Part shown: in pieces, positions 1 through 15,100 of the stretch | Numbering within the stretch: position 1 is the first letter of the stretch | Layout of the letters: every line of letters starts with the position of its first letter | Source: Alitta virens | Lineage: Eukaryota > Annelida > Polychaeta > Phyllodocida > Nereididae | DNA: 64,000 bases | Direction: 5' to 3' | Assembly: GCA_932294295.1 (NCBI GenBank) | Contig: OW028585.1 | Span: 29,062,720 to 29,126,719 of the forward strand | Program-made: the position numbers and the translations under genes | The notes under the pieces: generated by a model | Told to the model about the DNA's origin: nothing | Database searches by the model: none | What the model saw: the letters and a program-made list of their open reading frames with translations, nothing else

Positions 1-13
1 TGAAATACCGTAC

Positions 14-191
14 CTGTGCGATTATTGAAAGTGCCGAATGGGCAAGGATATTGTTCGCCATACTCAGTTCCATTCTGACAGTAGAATCCTTCCGGGCAGG
101 GCGTCTGTCCATACCAAGTGACCGGTCCAAAAGTTGCGTTGCAATAGAACCCTTCTGGGCATGTTTTGCATGTCCATTGGGTAAAGGTATC
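14..191 (-). CDS. Giant repeat gene exon 64 (last in window, degenerate landmark 1)
   Basis: Phase 0 in, phase 1 out. Contains TQWTCKTCPEGFYCNATF, a weak landmark 1 (GPVTWYGQTPC), CPEGFYCQNGTEYGEQ and ends GTFNNRTG|GTACGG. The gene continues past the window edge. Confidence 0.88.
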
Positions 192-3100
192 CTGTAATGT
201 TGGTAAAAAAAACAATTTATTGAACCTGATAAATTCTAGGTTTTCTCAGGACTACACATGGCTAATTATGACATCTAGTAATTCAACCATTATTGGTTTT
301 AACAGCAAAAAAGATTGTCAAAAACGAAAATAAAGTTTACAGATTCATAATAATCTATGAATTTACCTTCAGGAGATTTTAAAGTACCAAAGCCATAATT
401 TTCGGCGACGTATCGTCTTTGTCAGTGGCTGTGTTGTCCCCACAACACAACTCAGGTGTCACATAACAACACAGCAGCCACTTACAAAGACGACAAGACA
501 TTGCCGAAAATTATGGCTTTGATATTTTAAAATCTCCTGAAGGAAATTTGTCAATAAAAAAAAAGAGTAATTCCCAGTTATTTTATTGCCACTAAATGTA
601 ATCTTTAAAATACTTCCTTGCAAAACAGTTATGCAGGGAATTTTTTGGACCCAGCAGCCTAGCTGTTAAACTACAACACCCCAGTTGATTGGTTGAGGAA
701 AAGGGGACCAACCAATGATATTCTTACAGCTAATTCCAAAGACTTGGAAACTGAACTTTCGGATTACATCATGTGAATCCAGGGTCCCTATTGGTTGAGG
801 GACTGTTACCCTAAGACAATTAGAGTCCTGGATTCACCTGATGTCCTCTGACGTCAAGTTACCAAGTCTTTGGAATTAGCTGTAATTTATTCAGTATCTA
901 TAGAAATTCAGTCTCATGCTGGAATCGCTACACATTTATTCGCATAAATATTTCCTTCATGTAAAGCTCACCTGGTATGTTCCAGAAGGACATGGCAAAG
1001 GACTCGATGACCCAGAAGGACAAAAATGACCTTGAGGGCAGGAATAATTGGACGGTGTTGTTGTGACTTGACCTTCTGGGCAGTAATAACCTCTCTGGCA
1101 AGGGCCTGTTGGATTCGGAAGACCAACACTTCCACAATATTGCCCTGAAATTGGAATCAAACTTAGTAACAAAGCATAAAGTCTGAAGCATAGTAAATTT
1201 TGCTCCAGTGCATTTGAGAGCAGGAAACTACTTCCGGGAACCACGTCCAGAACGCCGTCATTGAAATTGCATCGAGGGGGCTGAATAAGGATGGATAACT
1301 AAAAACCACAGCTTGACAACTCAATATTTAGTTGCCGAAAGAAAAAATTACTTTTTACATAAGTAACGAAAACGCTATTCCTGATTCTTCTGATGGCTTA
1401 TACATGTATTATTCAATTGAAAAATATCTGATTGTTCATATTTCGTCTTGTCCACTTGTTCGCCTAATTCTAATATGGCGGCGTTGGATCCCAAAAGTAT
1501 GGCAACGGCATGGATTGCACTACAAATCGACGCTACTTTGGTTGTAACTAACATGCCCTATTACACTAATTGACCTCTATTCACTGAAAGGGGGAATATA
1601 TGACTGGATATTTACAAAATCAGAAGAACAAGAGAGTGGAATGACGGGGAAAAGTCACATTCAAGTGACAAACTTGTAAGAAACATTCGTCACGATGCGT
1701 CAATGTGGGAGAGATCCCAGGAGCAGAAGTGCTGAAGGGAGACACCAACAAGCCAATTCAATCAGTGAGAAGTGAAAACCCCGAAACTCTAAAAAATTGA
1801 ATTGATATTTAAATGAGTTAGACAAGCCACTGAAAAGTCTCTTTCCAGTTGGTAAAATTTAATGTAGCGCAAAATAAAGATTAAAAAATATCGAGTTGTA
1901 AACCAGCTGGGACCAGCATTCATTGTTATATCATTGATCATTATTTTCAATAACAATACAAAATACGACATTTTCACTAGACTGCCGAACATGACAGACA
2001 AGCCCCGGTGGCGCAATGGATAGCGCGTCGGACTTCTAATCCGGAGGTTGTGGGTTCGAGTCCCATCCGGGGTGCTTACATTTTTAAGCTTCCGCAAAAG
2101 CAGTCATTAAAAATTCAGTACAACTCATTGCTGTCTTCGTGTCGCAATGCTCCTGGGTCTGACGCTTAGTCAGCACATATGACCAGCTGTCAAAGGCAGA
2201 CATAAAGATAAGATGATAAGGCTTGGAGTCGACACCATTTTGCATATTTACCCCATGGGTGGGGTCTTTTCAAGTGCCTCAGCATAGACACTGAGTACAA
2301 GACACCTTTAAATGTCTCATGCGAAAGATATCCATGCTATTCATATTCAAATTGCATCGTAAATACATGCGCTTAAAAAGTCCCCAAATAAAATAGACAA
2401 CATGACATTAGGTGAGGATACTTTTAAGTTTGCATGAGCAACGAGACTTCACAGTATGCAATTTATCACCCTTGCACACTATGCTGCTAACTACTATTAT
2501 ATATAGGCCAAATGAAGTACCATGAGTGCCTATCGTTTACTATCCTGTACTAAGTTTAAATCCGTAATTATCGAGTAGTATGATCATTTAATTATAAAGC
2601 TACATTTAGATTGAACCATCTCTGTGTACATGTGCGTAAACGTAAAAAATTTCAACAGTGCAACTTTAATTAACCATTCACATTAATCCGTCAAAAGATA
2701 TGTTACTATTTTCGTTGCTCAAAAGATATGTTACTATTTTCGTTGCTCAAAAGATATGTTACTATTTTCTGCGGTACACGCATATGCACACGCGTACGCC
2801 CACGTATACACACACGTATACGCACAAGTATTAATCTAAATGTGGCTTCAAGTCACACACCTCTTGTACAGATCTTGCAGTTAGTCGCATCAGTATTAGC
2901 AGAGGAGTCGAGATAATATCCACTGTCACAAGCAGTGGGTGAAGAACTGCCCGCTGGACAATAGTGACCCATTGGACATATAGCACCGGTTACATTGTCT
3001 GTCGGACTGTGGTCAGAGGCACCAAGAATGCAGTAATAGCCTGAAAATGTAAAATGAGTACTTCTTGTGATATGTACATTTACAAAATTTAATAATTCTG

Positions 3101-6100
3101 CATTTTTGGAATAAGCATATAAACATACCCTAAGATAATAGTAAGATAAATGTTCAAATGTAAACATTACGATAATATGTATGACATCAAATCAATGAAC
3201 ATATTTTACAAAAATATTTTGAATATTTAAAATTATTTCTTTTACATTAATTCACGTATTAATATTGTCAAATTTTAATTAATGAATCAATAAATCACTC
3301 CATCCATCTATCTATCCATATATCTATATATCGATATATCTATCTATCCATTCACCTTGATTACAAAGTCCAGTAGGGAATGCCAATCTTTCACTTGCAC
3401 AGTAATACCCAGGTGTGCAATCAATGGGTGCTTCGCTACCTCCAGGACAGTAATAACCCGCAGTACATTTACTGCCCTCTAGTGGGTTAATTGGCATTGG
3501 CTGAGTCGCTCCTCCTGTGCAGTACCAACCCTCACTGAAAGAAGAGGTAAAAAATTAAGTTTGAATTACATGTGGATATGAGTCAGTTGTCTTAATGTCT
3601 ATATCTATGTTAGAAAGCTACTGGGTCTGAAGCTTAGTCAGCTTATATGACCGGCTGCCACAGGCAGACATCGTGATAAGATGATATGTTCGACATTTAC
3701 CCCATTGGTGGGGTCTTTTACTTGCCTCAGCAGCTCAGTATAGACACTGAGTACAAGGCACCTCCAAGTTAACGTCTCATGTGATCGACATCCAGTTGCT
3801 GGGATGTAGCTCATGAACAGTGTTCGGGCTTGGGATTGAACCCAGGACTTCTACCAGAGCGTATCAACAAGAAATTCATCAGATCATATGGATCCAAAAA
3901 TTTGGGAATGATTTAAATATCTGAACATAAGAACAAGGAATCGGTTCAATTTTTTTGCAATCAATTAAACTTCTGGCAACCGATTATCGATTAATAATCT
4001 ATTATTTGATGCAACCCACACAAAGTGTTAATGCAGTGCTACATCAGTGAAATAGGTCTTTTTTATACCAAAATTTATCAAGTTTTATATGAATCATTAG
4101 TACTTGCAGTTCAATCCAGGTGGCAGCACATGAAAACTGGGGCCACCTGGCGGATTTTCGCGGCAAAACGGGCAATAATATAGCACGCAAAGTTATCGAG
4201 GTTACAAATCAATAATCGAGAATCGAATTGTTCAGATTTTCGATTCAATTATCGATAATCGCCGAGCCCTTTTTCTGTGACCGTTTAAGTATATACCTGC
4301 AATTTGAAGTGGGTTGGATATTAGCAGCGCCAAGACAGTACATTCCAGGGGTGCACGAGAGACAGGATGACGCATTAGGTTGATTTTCTATAGGGTTAAA
4401 TGTCCCAGCAGGACAAGGATACTCATCAAATCTAGTCGTTCCTGCTGGGCAGTAGTACCCTCTTTCACAAGGCTTGTCCGAAAAATCTGTCGAGTTGGCA
4501 CCACAGTAATAGCCTGCAAAAAAGGCAATTTTATTAACTCACCAGTTCAACTCTCATTAAATTAAAAGAATACCCAACCACTGTTACAAAAATGAAGCAG
4601 TCATAATGGCGAGGCTTTGTCAGGGTATCCACTCAATTTTGAAAACAAACTTCCCTGTATTTTCCCTGATTTTTCCCTGTTTCACTAGATATTTTCTCAT
4701 GTGATTATACGGCTTCCTGGTACCCAATAGCTGTACCTTCACCAACAAAATACCACTAAGTTTAGTGTAATTATTAAATCAACAGAGTCCATTTCAACCT
4801 ATGAAACTTAATATCTACAACAAGCCACACTGCCCTCCAGCGTTATTAATTTCCGATCATTATTCTGTTAGCATTATATATATTATTATACATATAATGA
4901 CAAAATTCCCTGTGTTTTCCCAGAATTCATAACCTAACATCAAATTCCCTGAATTGTCCTTGCAGGGAATTTTTTTTTACCATTATCCCTGTTTTCCCTG
5001 TCCAGTGGATACCCTGCTGTGTTCTAGTCCAGTCATAATTTATAGTTGTCATAAACAGCACTTATTTATGCATAATCAAAACCAACGATAGAGCAATGAA
5101 GGGAAAGTTTCTTACACAAAACATGACAAGCAAAACAACTTGCTAATATCATCATAAGCTTCATTAAGAGACCATAATACGGTATATCACTTATTGCATT
5201 TTATATATAAAATCATTGATACAGTGTTTTACAAATACATATTATGGAATTGCCAGACTGAGTATATCATTTACCTTCAGGACACACTTCGCAGAAGTCT
5301 TTTCCTTCTTGATCCTGATAAGTCCCTGGGGAACATCCTAAGGGAACGAAACTTCCTTCTGGGCAGTAATGGCCTACGGGACATATGCCTCCAAATCCTA
5401 TAAGTATGATAAATGAAATTTCAGTCATTAGGTCATCTCATTTCCAGATAGATAGATAGATGTGGAAAGTGCAGCCCACTAAGGCAAGTTCTTGCCGCTA
5501 TCGAGGGTTGATTGATGAGGTGAGAAAGAGGAGGAGTCCACCCGTGTTACACATTTACCCCCTGGGTGGGATCTTTTACTCGCCTCAGCATAGACACTGA
5601 GTACAAGGGACCGCCAACTTAATGTCTCATCCGAACGACATCCAGCTGGGATGTTGCTCATTAAGGGTGCCCGAGCCCAGGATTGAACCCGGGTCCTTCA
5701 GAGGAGTATTCTAGGAAATGTGACATGGTGGCTTCATGAGTAAAATTCAGAGTTCATACCACTAGACCACCCAGCTGCCCAGAAAGGGGGCAGCATTCAT
5801 CAAGACGAGTATACTAAAGATCTAAACTATGTAAGGAGTATCACCCAATTGTCACAACTAGCCCAGTCACTACAACAAACTGGCGACTTTTAATTTTACA
5901 GCAGAATTGGCGCAGATTTTATTGACTAGGAAATCAAGTTTCAGAAGACATCATGCGAATCATACAGGACTCTTATTGGCTAAAACATGCAGCCCCTCAA
6001 ATAATGTCCTGGATTCACATGACGTTCCCTGGAGTTTAGTTTTCAAGTCTATGAAATCTACTGTAAGAGTGACATCAAATAAATTTGGTATTATAAATTA

Positions 6101-9100
6101 GAGCAAAAAAAAAAAAGCCATTACGTGAATAGCAACTCAAATGTAGAAACTGTTGTGGTGACAAAAATATATACAGTGGGTCTTTACTGAAACTCGGAGA
6201 ATAACTAATCAAGTGAATTTTTTACTCATGCAGCCATTTTAAATGAAGACTGACCTGTGTGTCCACCAATAAGAGGACACGAAGCATTATAGGTTCCATT
6301 TGTGGTCAGAATATTCTCAGGATTGGGTCGGTCAACGCCCGATTCGCAGTAATATCCTGGCCAGCATTTCCCTGTCACATTTGTCGCACGTTCTTGGCCA
6401 CAGTAGTATCCTCCATCGCAATCTTGACATTGCTCGATCTAAAAAATTTATGAATAATAATTCATTCAATTAATTTTAATCTATTGCCATGCCGTAATGA
6501 CAAACAGTTTATGCATAAACATGTAAAAGAGGCAGGAAAGAATGGAAAGAGATATATATTTATATATATATATCAGTATGAATATTCAAAATTACATCAC
6601 TTAATTGATCAATTCATTATTTCATATCATTTATTCATTACACCATATTTTATTAGTCCCTTTTTCATAGCCAGGCATACTCAAGAGGCACACGATGAAA
6701 CCAATGCTATTATCCAGAGCTACCACGTCAATTAAGTTGTACATGGTAGGGGGTTGTCAATGATATCCATTTTTCAATCGATATCGATATCAGTATTCCT
6801 CTTGCGATATTGCAATATAGCAAAATCGCACACATTTTGTATTATCAGCATTCCCAGTTAGAAATGGAACCACTAGTCACAGGAATATAACTCTGAAGTC
6901 ATTGTGAAACCATTTACTTTTTAAGTGATAACTACAAAGCCACTTTGTTAGGCAATCAGTTTGCAATTTGGGGTGGGGGCTGTGAGGGCAAGTGCTCATC
7001 ATGGCACAAATGTACAATTATAGTGCGTAAACGAAGAATCGAAACATGAATTCTTTTGATCTCACGATTCATCGATACAATATACTGTATACATGGTAGC
7101 TCCCCTGGCTCTAAAGTTCAGCTCCTTTAGAAATATACAGCTTTTTACACACACATTTATTAAAATTTCATAGAAACTGCTACAGATAAAATCAAAACAC
7201 TAGGAACGATACAAATATTTTCCCACAACAGATGGTCTATATTACTCTGCTCATACAATGACATTCACAAGAGACCATAACACGGTAAAATACCAATAAT
7301 TGATCCATTTACGAAAGGATTTAAAATTTGAACTTATCGTATAAAACGCTAAACCATGGCCCCGGTGGCGCAATGGATAGCGCGTCGGACTTCTAATCCG
7401 GAGGTTGTGGGTTCGAGTCCCATCCGGGGTGCTTACATTTTTGATAGTTAAAGTTAAACTAACAAGAAAGAATTGCCCATAAATTCTTTGAATTTAAAAT
7501 AATTCTCTTTCACCAATGAACATTAATTTTTGCTAGGTCTTAATTGAAATTTATAAAACCACCGGAGGAAAATGTTATGATGAGATGATAATATTCAGAG
7601 TCCACAACATAACTCACATTTTCCCTTCTGGGATATTAACCCTTAAATACCAAGCTAACAATAATCTTTATCGCATCCGTACAATGCCCCCTCCCCCCCC
7701 CCTTCTCCAATTACTACACAAGTTCACTAATTGGAAAAAAGTTGATGAAAAAAAGAGTTTGTCAACACTCATTAAATTAGCATTGATTTTGGCGTAACAA
7801 TCATTTTCTATTTTTAAGTTCTTGTTTAGGGCTGGTCAGTTCTTGACCTTAGTACCCTGAAATACTGGTACAATACATGACGTCACTATTACATAATACT
7901 AGATGACGTCATCAATAATTTGGCTGCGGTGAGGTCATCTATTGATTTTCTTTAGGTGTTCTGGAAGTAGGTGGTATTCCTCTGTTCCAGATCCATTTTT
8001 TTGTATAGTTCGCGACTAAATTGAGTATATATAGTTTTGCGCAATTTATACATTTGGTTTCTCACAATATTTTACTATATAGCTGGCTGAGCCTGATGCT
8101 GCCCTGCTAGTATTAGTCCTCGGTATTTATTGTTTACTGTTAATATTTATAAATTTAGGTCGCTATTGCTGCCCTGCATTCTGGTTCCATATTCCTTCTT
8201 GGACCCCAGAACTTGTCTAGTGCGTTCTTAAAAGCATTAAGACTCTGTGCCATTACCACTTTTTCTGGTAAGTTGTTCCACTCCTCAACTGTCCTTATGG
8301 TGAAAAAATTTCTCCTCCTGATCAGCAACAGCAACTTGTGGACTATTTAGCCAGCACTGAATATTCACCGTATAAATATCACTCAACACTTGCCTTGTAT
8401 AGATTAGTTGTTTGACTGTATGTTCCTCTAGGACACGGCATCCAATCAAGTCCAGTCCCACTCGGACAATAAAAGCCAGCTGGACAATCGTGATGACCAG
8501 AGGTAGGGTCACCCGCAGTGACGTTTTTAGGTAGGCAGTAAAACCTGCAAGGCAAGTAATTCCATCTTATTACACTGGGGCGAAGCTGACTGGGTAACTA
8601 CAGCTACCTCATCCCGAAATGGCTGACCGGATTTCAATTAACATGTATGGAAAAACGAACGAATATTGCAATCAATTTTACGAAGCATTTTCCTTCCTAA
8701 ATTCATGTCCTTTCTTGACAGAAATTCAGATAAAAAGACATTACCCATTGGGACAGATTTCGCATTGCCAGGCCCCTGTTGTGTTTGTGAAGAACCCTGA
8801 CTGGCAAGATTTTGGTCGGTCAGCTCCTGGTGGACAATGAAGGCCAATCGGACACACCACTGCGTTGGGGACATCAGAGCCTAGAAAGAGAAAAGATTTC
8901 TTAATTTTTTGCGTAGACAGATTACGGTGGGCACAGCCTGCTTTACGTTACAACAATGCAATGGAGAACTTAGAACAATCACTAACTGTGCTCAACCATC
9001 TTTTAGTGACATCATTGAAATGTGATGTCATCCATTGCGCTGAATCATCTAATCGTATGCTTATGACAGAAGCTCATTGACTGGGACATACTTTCTGTCG

Positions 9101-12100
9101 GCATTTGTAATTAATCTATAAATTAACTTTTTTAATTGAATTGCTGATAATCAGTAATAATTAGGGCTGTACACCGGTTCTTGATATACCTTTTGTACCA
9201 GTACAAGGATACCGATACGGGTATTGATAACTGCTATGTGATGATAACGATATACCTAAACGATATGCAATGCAGTGTTTTTGGTGAAAGACACTTGCTA
9301 TCCAGATGTTCCAGTGATTTTGAAGAAAAATGTCAGCCCACTTTCATTGCAACGACATTTAACAACATTCTGGAATTATTGCATATAGATTTGTTCATAT
9401 TTTATTGTCAATTGTCATTACTGTAGGCTTTGTTCAATTCTCCCATTGATATAGCTTAACGATACGTATCATGATACATATCGTATCGGTTTTACTCTAT
9501 CGTGATACGTATCGTATTGTTTTGAAGATAAAGGTGTACAGCCCTAGTAATAATGTAAGTCTACCACAACCAATAGATGAGTTAAAATCTGCACATTCTC
9601 ATAAGTTTTATTACTCATTGTTACAATAATAACAGCTGTATTAGTCTCAATGCATTGCAAAGAGGGCACTGCGCTGCTGGCAACCAGTACACTATGTATA
9701 AAATGAGCTTCACGCTTCCAGGTGATATAAAGCATTTCTTATCTCATCTTTAATTCACATCTTTAATCACAACTCAATACAGTCACACAAAGACGCAGAC
9801 AGACAAACCTTCAGGACAGTAATATCCTTGAGTACAAAGCCCCTCAGGGTCTGTCAGTCCGTCCTGTTGGCAGTACCATCCAGCAGGACAAGAAGTGCAT
9901 TCATTCACAGCCGACAGTCTCGTTGAATTTGACCAAGTTCCACTCGGGCAGAGGAATGGTGTGTGCGTACCTTATGGGCAACAAAATAGAAATATTCGAA
10001 GTTGAAATCTCAAAATAATACAAATGAAAAACCTTAATAATATGTTCACTTTTATTCTTGTTAAATGCTAGTTATAAAATATATCCCGCAATAGATTGTG
10101 AACCTCATAGAAAAACCATGAGGTTCTCACTATAAGGTTCATTGTTGTGAACCTCATAAAATTTTATGAGGTTCACAACAGTTTTTCTATGAGGTTCACA
10201 CTCTATTGTGAGATATTATAATAAAATCTAATAACTGTGTGGTTCAGAGCTTGAAATTACACTCGTGATGACGTTCAAGGCTCTGAACCACAGTTATTAG
10301 GTTTTATTATAAAAACTTATATTTCCTCCACCTACCAGTAAGACAATATCGGCCAGCGGGACAAACGGTGGCTGTTGCGAGTATTGAACCCTCTTCGCAA
10401 TAAAAGCCTGCATCACATGGACCTTTAGGCATGGTAAGGGCAAGGTCGTCACAGTAATAGCCTGAAATATCAGAGAATAACATAAAAACTTAACATTTTT
10501 ATTTGATAACTTCAACGTGTACCATTAAATAGTCGGTTCAATGTCAGTGTTAGTTTTAGCCCAGCTATTAAAAGTATGTTCAATAATACTGTATATACAG
10601 GCCAAATGTGCCACGTGCGTTTTCCATGAGAATGATAAATGCATGAAAAACCCATGGTTTTTAGCAAATTATAATGAGGCAAAAACCATGCGTTTTCCAA
10701 GCGTTTATCCAAACGCATGGAAAACGCACATGGCACAATTGGCCATGTATATATAGGGTGCCCACATTTTGATGCAACAAGAATTCATTACTTTACCCAG
10801 GCCATTTCCAGAACAAAAACAGTTGAATGTTCTAAGACTATGCCACAATCAAGTCCACATTAATAATTACTCGCAATTGTTCAGCGAGGTTTCTTATTCC
10901 ACATTTCAAATCGTGCGAGTCATCTAATACATACCAGGTGTACAATAAGTGCAGTCGGATTCATTCTTCAACCTTGTGTTATTTGAAAACGTCCCTACTG
11001 GGCATTGGATTGGTTCCGCAGTTCCTTCTGGGCAGTAGTACCCTATTGGGCATTTGTGAGCATCAGGGTCTTCCATTGGAGTAGCAGTTTCTGCTCCACT
11101 ATGACAGTAAAATCCTGCACTGCATAACAGTGTGGGGTAAACGATCGCACCGCCAGGACAGTAGTGGCCACCTGAAAGTTAGCGCCGTTGCATTAAATCA
11201 CCGGTAGGTTGCGAGCCACAATCTTTATCATCTTCTTAAGATAAATTGGTCATCAATGATTAATTGATTACATGTTTTACCTTTGTGTGTACATATACAA
11301 ACAATATCAGTAAACGAGTAGGCAAAAATACAATATAAAACCATTGCGGAATCAACGTGGAAAAAATATATAAATTTAAATTTTAAAATTGGTTTATAGA
11401 AAAAGTACTTATCATGATGGGAATATAAAAAATTATGAATCAATATTATATCGCATAATTACAGTAATGCCGTTTAATACTACAAGTACATTATAACAAT
11501 TTTCAGCATAACTTCACTTAGATTGCCACTACAATTTAACACCATTTTTTCTTACCAATGCAGGGCAAGCACTCCGTATCGCTTTGAAGTCCTATTATGC
11601 TATTAAAAGTGCCAGGAGGACAGGGGTACTCTGTTGCAGACCTTGTGCCGTTCAAGCAATAATAACCTGGAAACGAAAAATTGAAAGTCAATTTAACATC
11701 ACAATACAAAATGTTATATGTCCTTGAACATACACCACAAGCATCGATGGCTACAAGACATCCTAAACAACATCAATATTTTCTTGTGTTACTCCTGCAT
11801 TTGAAAATTCAAAATATTATTTCATTCCAACAATGATAAATAATAATTTACTATTAGTTAGCAAAGAGAAATGAATAGTTATATGTATATGCACTCCTAA
11901 AATACAAGCAACAAAAATCGCAACAAATAAGGTAAGAATTTCTGAACCCTCCCTGTCCACTAATATAAAAGGTAAATCAATACAAACAAACCTGGAGGAC
12001 ACTCATAAGCAGTAACGTTGACGACTGGTTCCAAACTGTTATCGCAATAAAATCCAGCAAGACATTCTTTGCAATCTGACGCCATTGCTTCATCTTGGTA

Positions 12101-15100
12101 CATTCCCGATGGACATATGGTCGGCTCTGGTGAACCAATTTCGCAATAGTAACCCTTCGGACAAGGATAAGGTGAGGGATTGCTGACAGTTTGGCCTTCT
12201 GGACAGTAGTATCCTGTAAAATTCACAACAAGTGTAAATACATGTATTTACATTGCTAGTAGACCATACAGAGATGCTACATTGTCGCCCCGAAAGATCG
12301 TAACAATGGGTTCTTCTGCTGTAAATATTAATTAAATTAATGTACTAAATACAAAATATAGACTGGAATCCTACTGGAAATTACAATGTAATTTAAAAAA
12401 TTCATGCGCATCAACTAGAAAAATTAAGGTTTCTATGAATTAAAAATACACTGAATATCTAACAACAGTAGAATTCAGTATTTACAGTTAATCAAGACCA
12501 TCTCACTACTAGGACCACCTAAAAAAAAACCAACTAATTGTGTCCCAAAAGAGGGTAATAGCAAGATTAAATTGTGCCAAAACAAAACATATTACAGTAA
12601 ATATTTCAAAAAATATTTTTAATAAATTATAAAATAATAGTCTATAAAATATTCATTATTTCTTACCTGCATTGCAGAGGCCTTGAGGTGCTGCCAGCCC
12701 ACTACTATTGCAATATTCTCCAGGAGTGCAAATGACGCAATAAGAAATATTCTGCGCTTCGTAACTCGGGTAGTAATAACCAGGGGGACACGGTTCTTCT
12801 CCTGTGCTGCCCTCTACACAATAATGACCAGGACTACAACGATCACCTGTGAAATATTCAACATAATGCAAACAGGATTGCGATTAATCATAGTTCAGCC
12901 CTTTAAGACACGCAATTAATTAAGAGAATCAGCCCTTACAAGATTCTATTCATAAAATATACAAAGAGGAAGAAATTAATAAGATTTATCCTACCCTGCA
13001 AACAAGTTAATATTACAGGAATGTTTACTATGTTAGGTTGACCTTCAGAAGGTAAGCATCAACTTTCATTTCTTCCGAGTGCTAGCAATATAATGTTACC
13101 AAGCAGCACTTTGGTGCAAAAAAACCCCCAAAAAAAATTGCCCTCTTACTCACCTCCAAGACCTGTGGGCATGGCTGTTGTCGAGTTTCCATGGCAATAA
13201 AACCCAGCAGAGCACAACCCACGAGGTGATGCCATGCCGTCGATGTCACAGAAATAACCAGGATCACAAGGTGTAGGGGCAGACGATCCCTCGGGACAGT
13301 ATGTACCTGAAGTTTAGTACATAATAAAGATGGTCATTTTCTCTTATAAAATACCACTCATCTAACATGCTACTCAAAATGAGTTTCACGCTTGCATGAC
13401 AAATAAAAGTTACTCTTATCTTTTCTTTCCTTACTCGACATATTTGAGATTTTAGGGCACTAAAAGATTTTTTATATATGTTTATTGTTTAGACAGCCAC
13501 AGCTCTACCTGATGCTATCTAATAAGATGGATATTTACTTCATATAAACAAATACCATTTATTATATTACCTGTGCTTACTGATTTCTTGTGTATTGTAA
13601 AAGAAGGGTTTGAGTCTTAGTCCTAATGTCTAATGACAATTGTCTCAATGCTATTGGGTCTGAAGCTTAGTCAGGTTATATGGCCAGCTGCCAGAGGCAG
13701 ACGTAATGATGAGATTATAAGACTGCTTGGAGTCCACACCATGTATTTCAGCTTGTCGCCACCCACTAACCTGCTAAGCACTGTCCTCCTTCAGCACCAC
13801 CTGGCTGAGAAACTGTAGCTCCGATTGTACAAAACCATCCAGGGTCGCACATTCCTGTTGGTTTTGAGAGTCCGAAAGCCTGGCAGAAATATCCAGGATC
13901 GCAGGCAACGCAGGCGGTGATGTTCTGGCCATCTGTCATGAGTCAAAATAATAGGAAGGAGTTAATTATTTTCATTTTAATGAATACTACAACTCTGACT
14001 GATTAACAGTAATGAGTAATTTATGTATGAATGATGTATACATTTAGATAGTGAATTTTACATTTAAGCTAAAATTCATTGTTTAAGTTTCTCAAATTTG
14101 CTGAGGGTGTGCTGTTTAAGCAGCCTATGTTTTAAAGTTAAAGGCTGTGTCACACCTTAGGTGCCACTAACTGACTCACACAACTCAAACACAGTCTATT
14201 TCTGCTTAAGAGGGCTGCACTTTCCATATCTATCTATCTATCTATCTATCTATTTCTGCTTTATACCATCCAAAAAAGACATAACCAGGCTAACAGTCAT
14301 GACAATATAGATAATTTTACTTCATCGTAATTATACATACCAGTGAAATTATTATAGGTCCCTGGTGGGCACTGATTTTGCACATCATACTCGGTCCCCT
14401 CTGGGCAGTAATGACCTTCTGGACAGATCTGATGGACGTAAGTTGTAGAATTTGCGACGCAGTAATAACCAGCCGGGCAAGGCTTACATGTATCTTCTCC
14501 CATTAAATCCTGAAATCAAAGAAATAAGCCAAATTTCAGTATGATTTCAGCAGTTAGAAAGACAGCTACAGCTACAGTTGTAATGCTGGTAGGCTGCCTT
14601 TGAACAATTACTGATTTTTCACTTCTTTTCACAACCTACAAGTTGGCAGTTGTTACCCCACCGAGTTCATTAATGAATCAGAAACATGTTTAATGTTACC
14701 TTTAGTAGAACTTTCTATCAATGCAAGCGATGTTAGAAAAAAGTAAAGCTCAACAGTTTAGTTGAACTGTAATCCATTCTATGGTCTATTATACAAGTAA
14801 TCGTAAAATTGAAAATAATTCTGATACCATCTCGGAAACTCATTTTGCTACATAACAATGTTAAGTTTCTTTAATGTGATTAGGCGTATTGTCATAGTCT
14901 CATTAACCCATTTTATATTTGTACAGCAGTCAGTGCCTCTTGTGAGACATGATACATAACAAATGACATCCTGTCGTCAATATACAATATATCTGATATT
15001 ATCAAGTTAAAGTTCATTGGCGACAGTAATCAGCATCAATGGCTGACTGACATCAATGATGCATTTTCCTTTACCAACAGCATTTATGATACAATAGCAA

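Larger units (their letters stand above)
89..11666 (-). repeat. Protein superrepeat 5 (exons 52-64, about 694 aa)
   Basis: Landmark 2 in exon 57, landmark 3 in exons 58-59, and a degenerate landmark 1 in exon 64. The next unit starts within exon 64 (FYCQNGTEYGEQYPC). Confidence 0.75.

Noticed and set aside
4621..5016. 8-bp target duplication for element family C
   Set aside because: The bases next to the CAGGG/CCCTG ends do not match in copies 1 and 2 beyond a few letters, so I do not claim one.
7598..7625. TCACATTTTCCCTTCTGGG looks like the 3' border of another module exon
   Set aside because: The following sequence gives no Cys-rich frame or acceptor, and exons 57 and 58 already join in phase.
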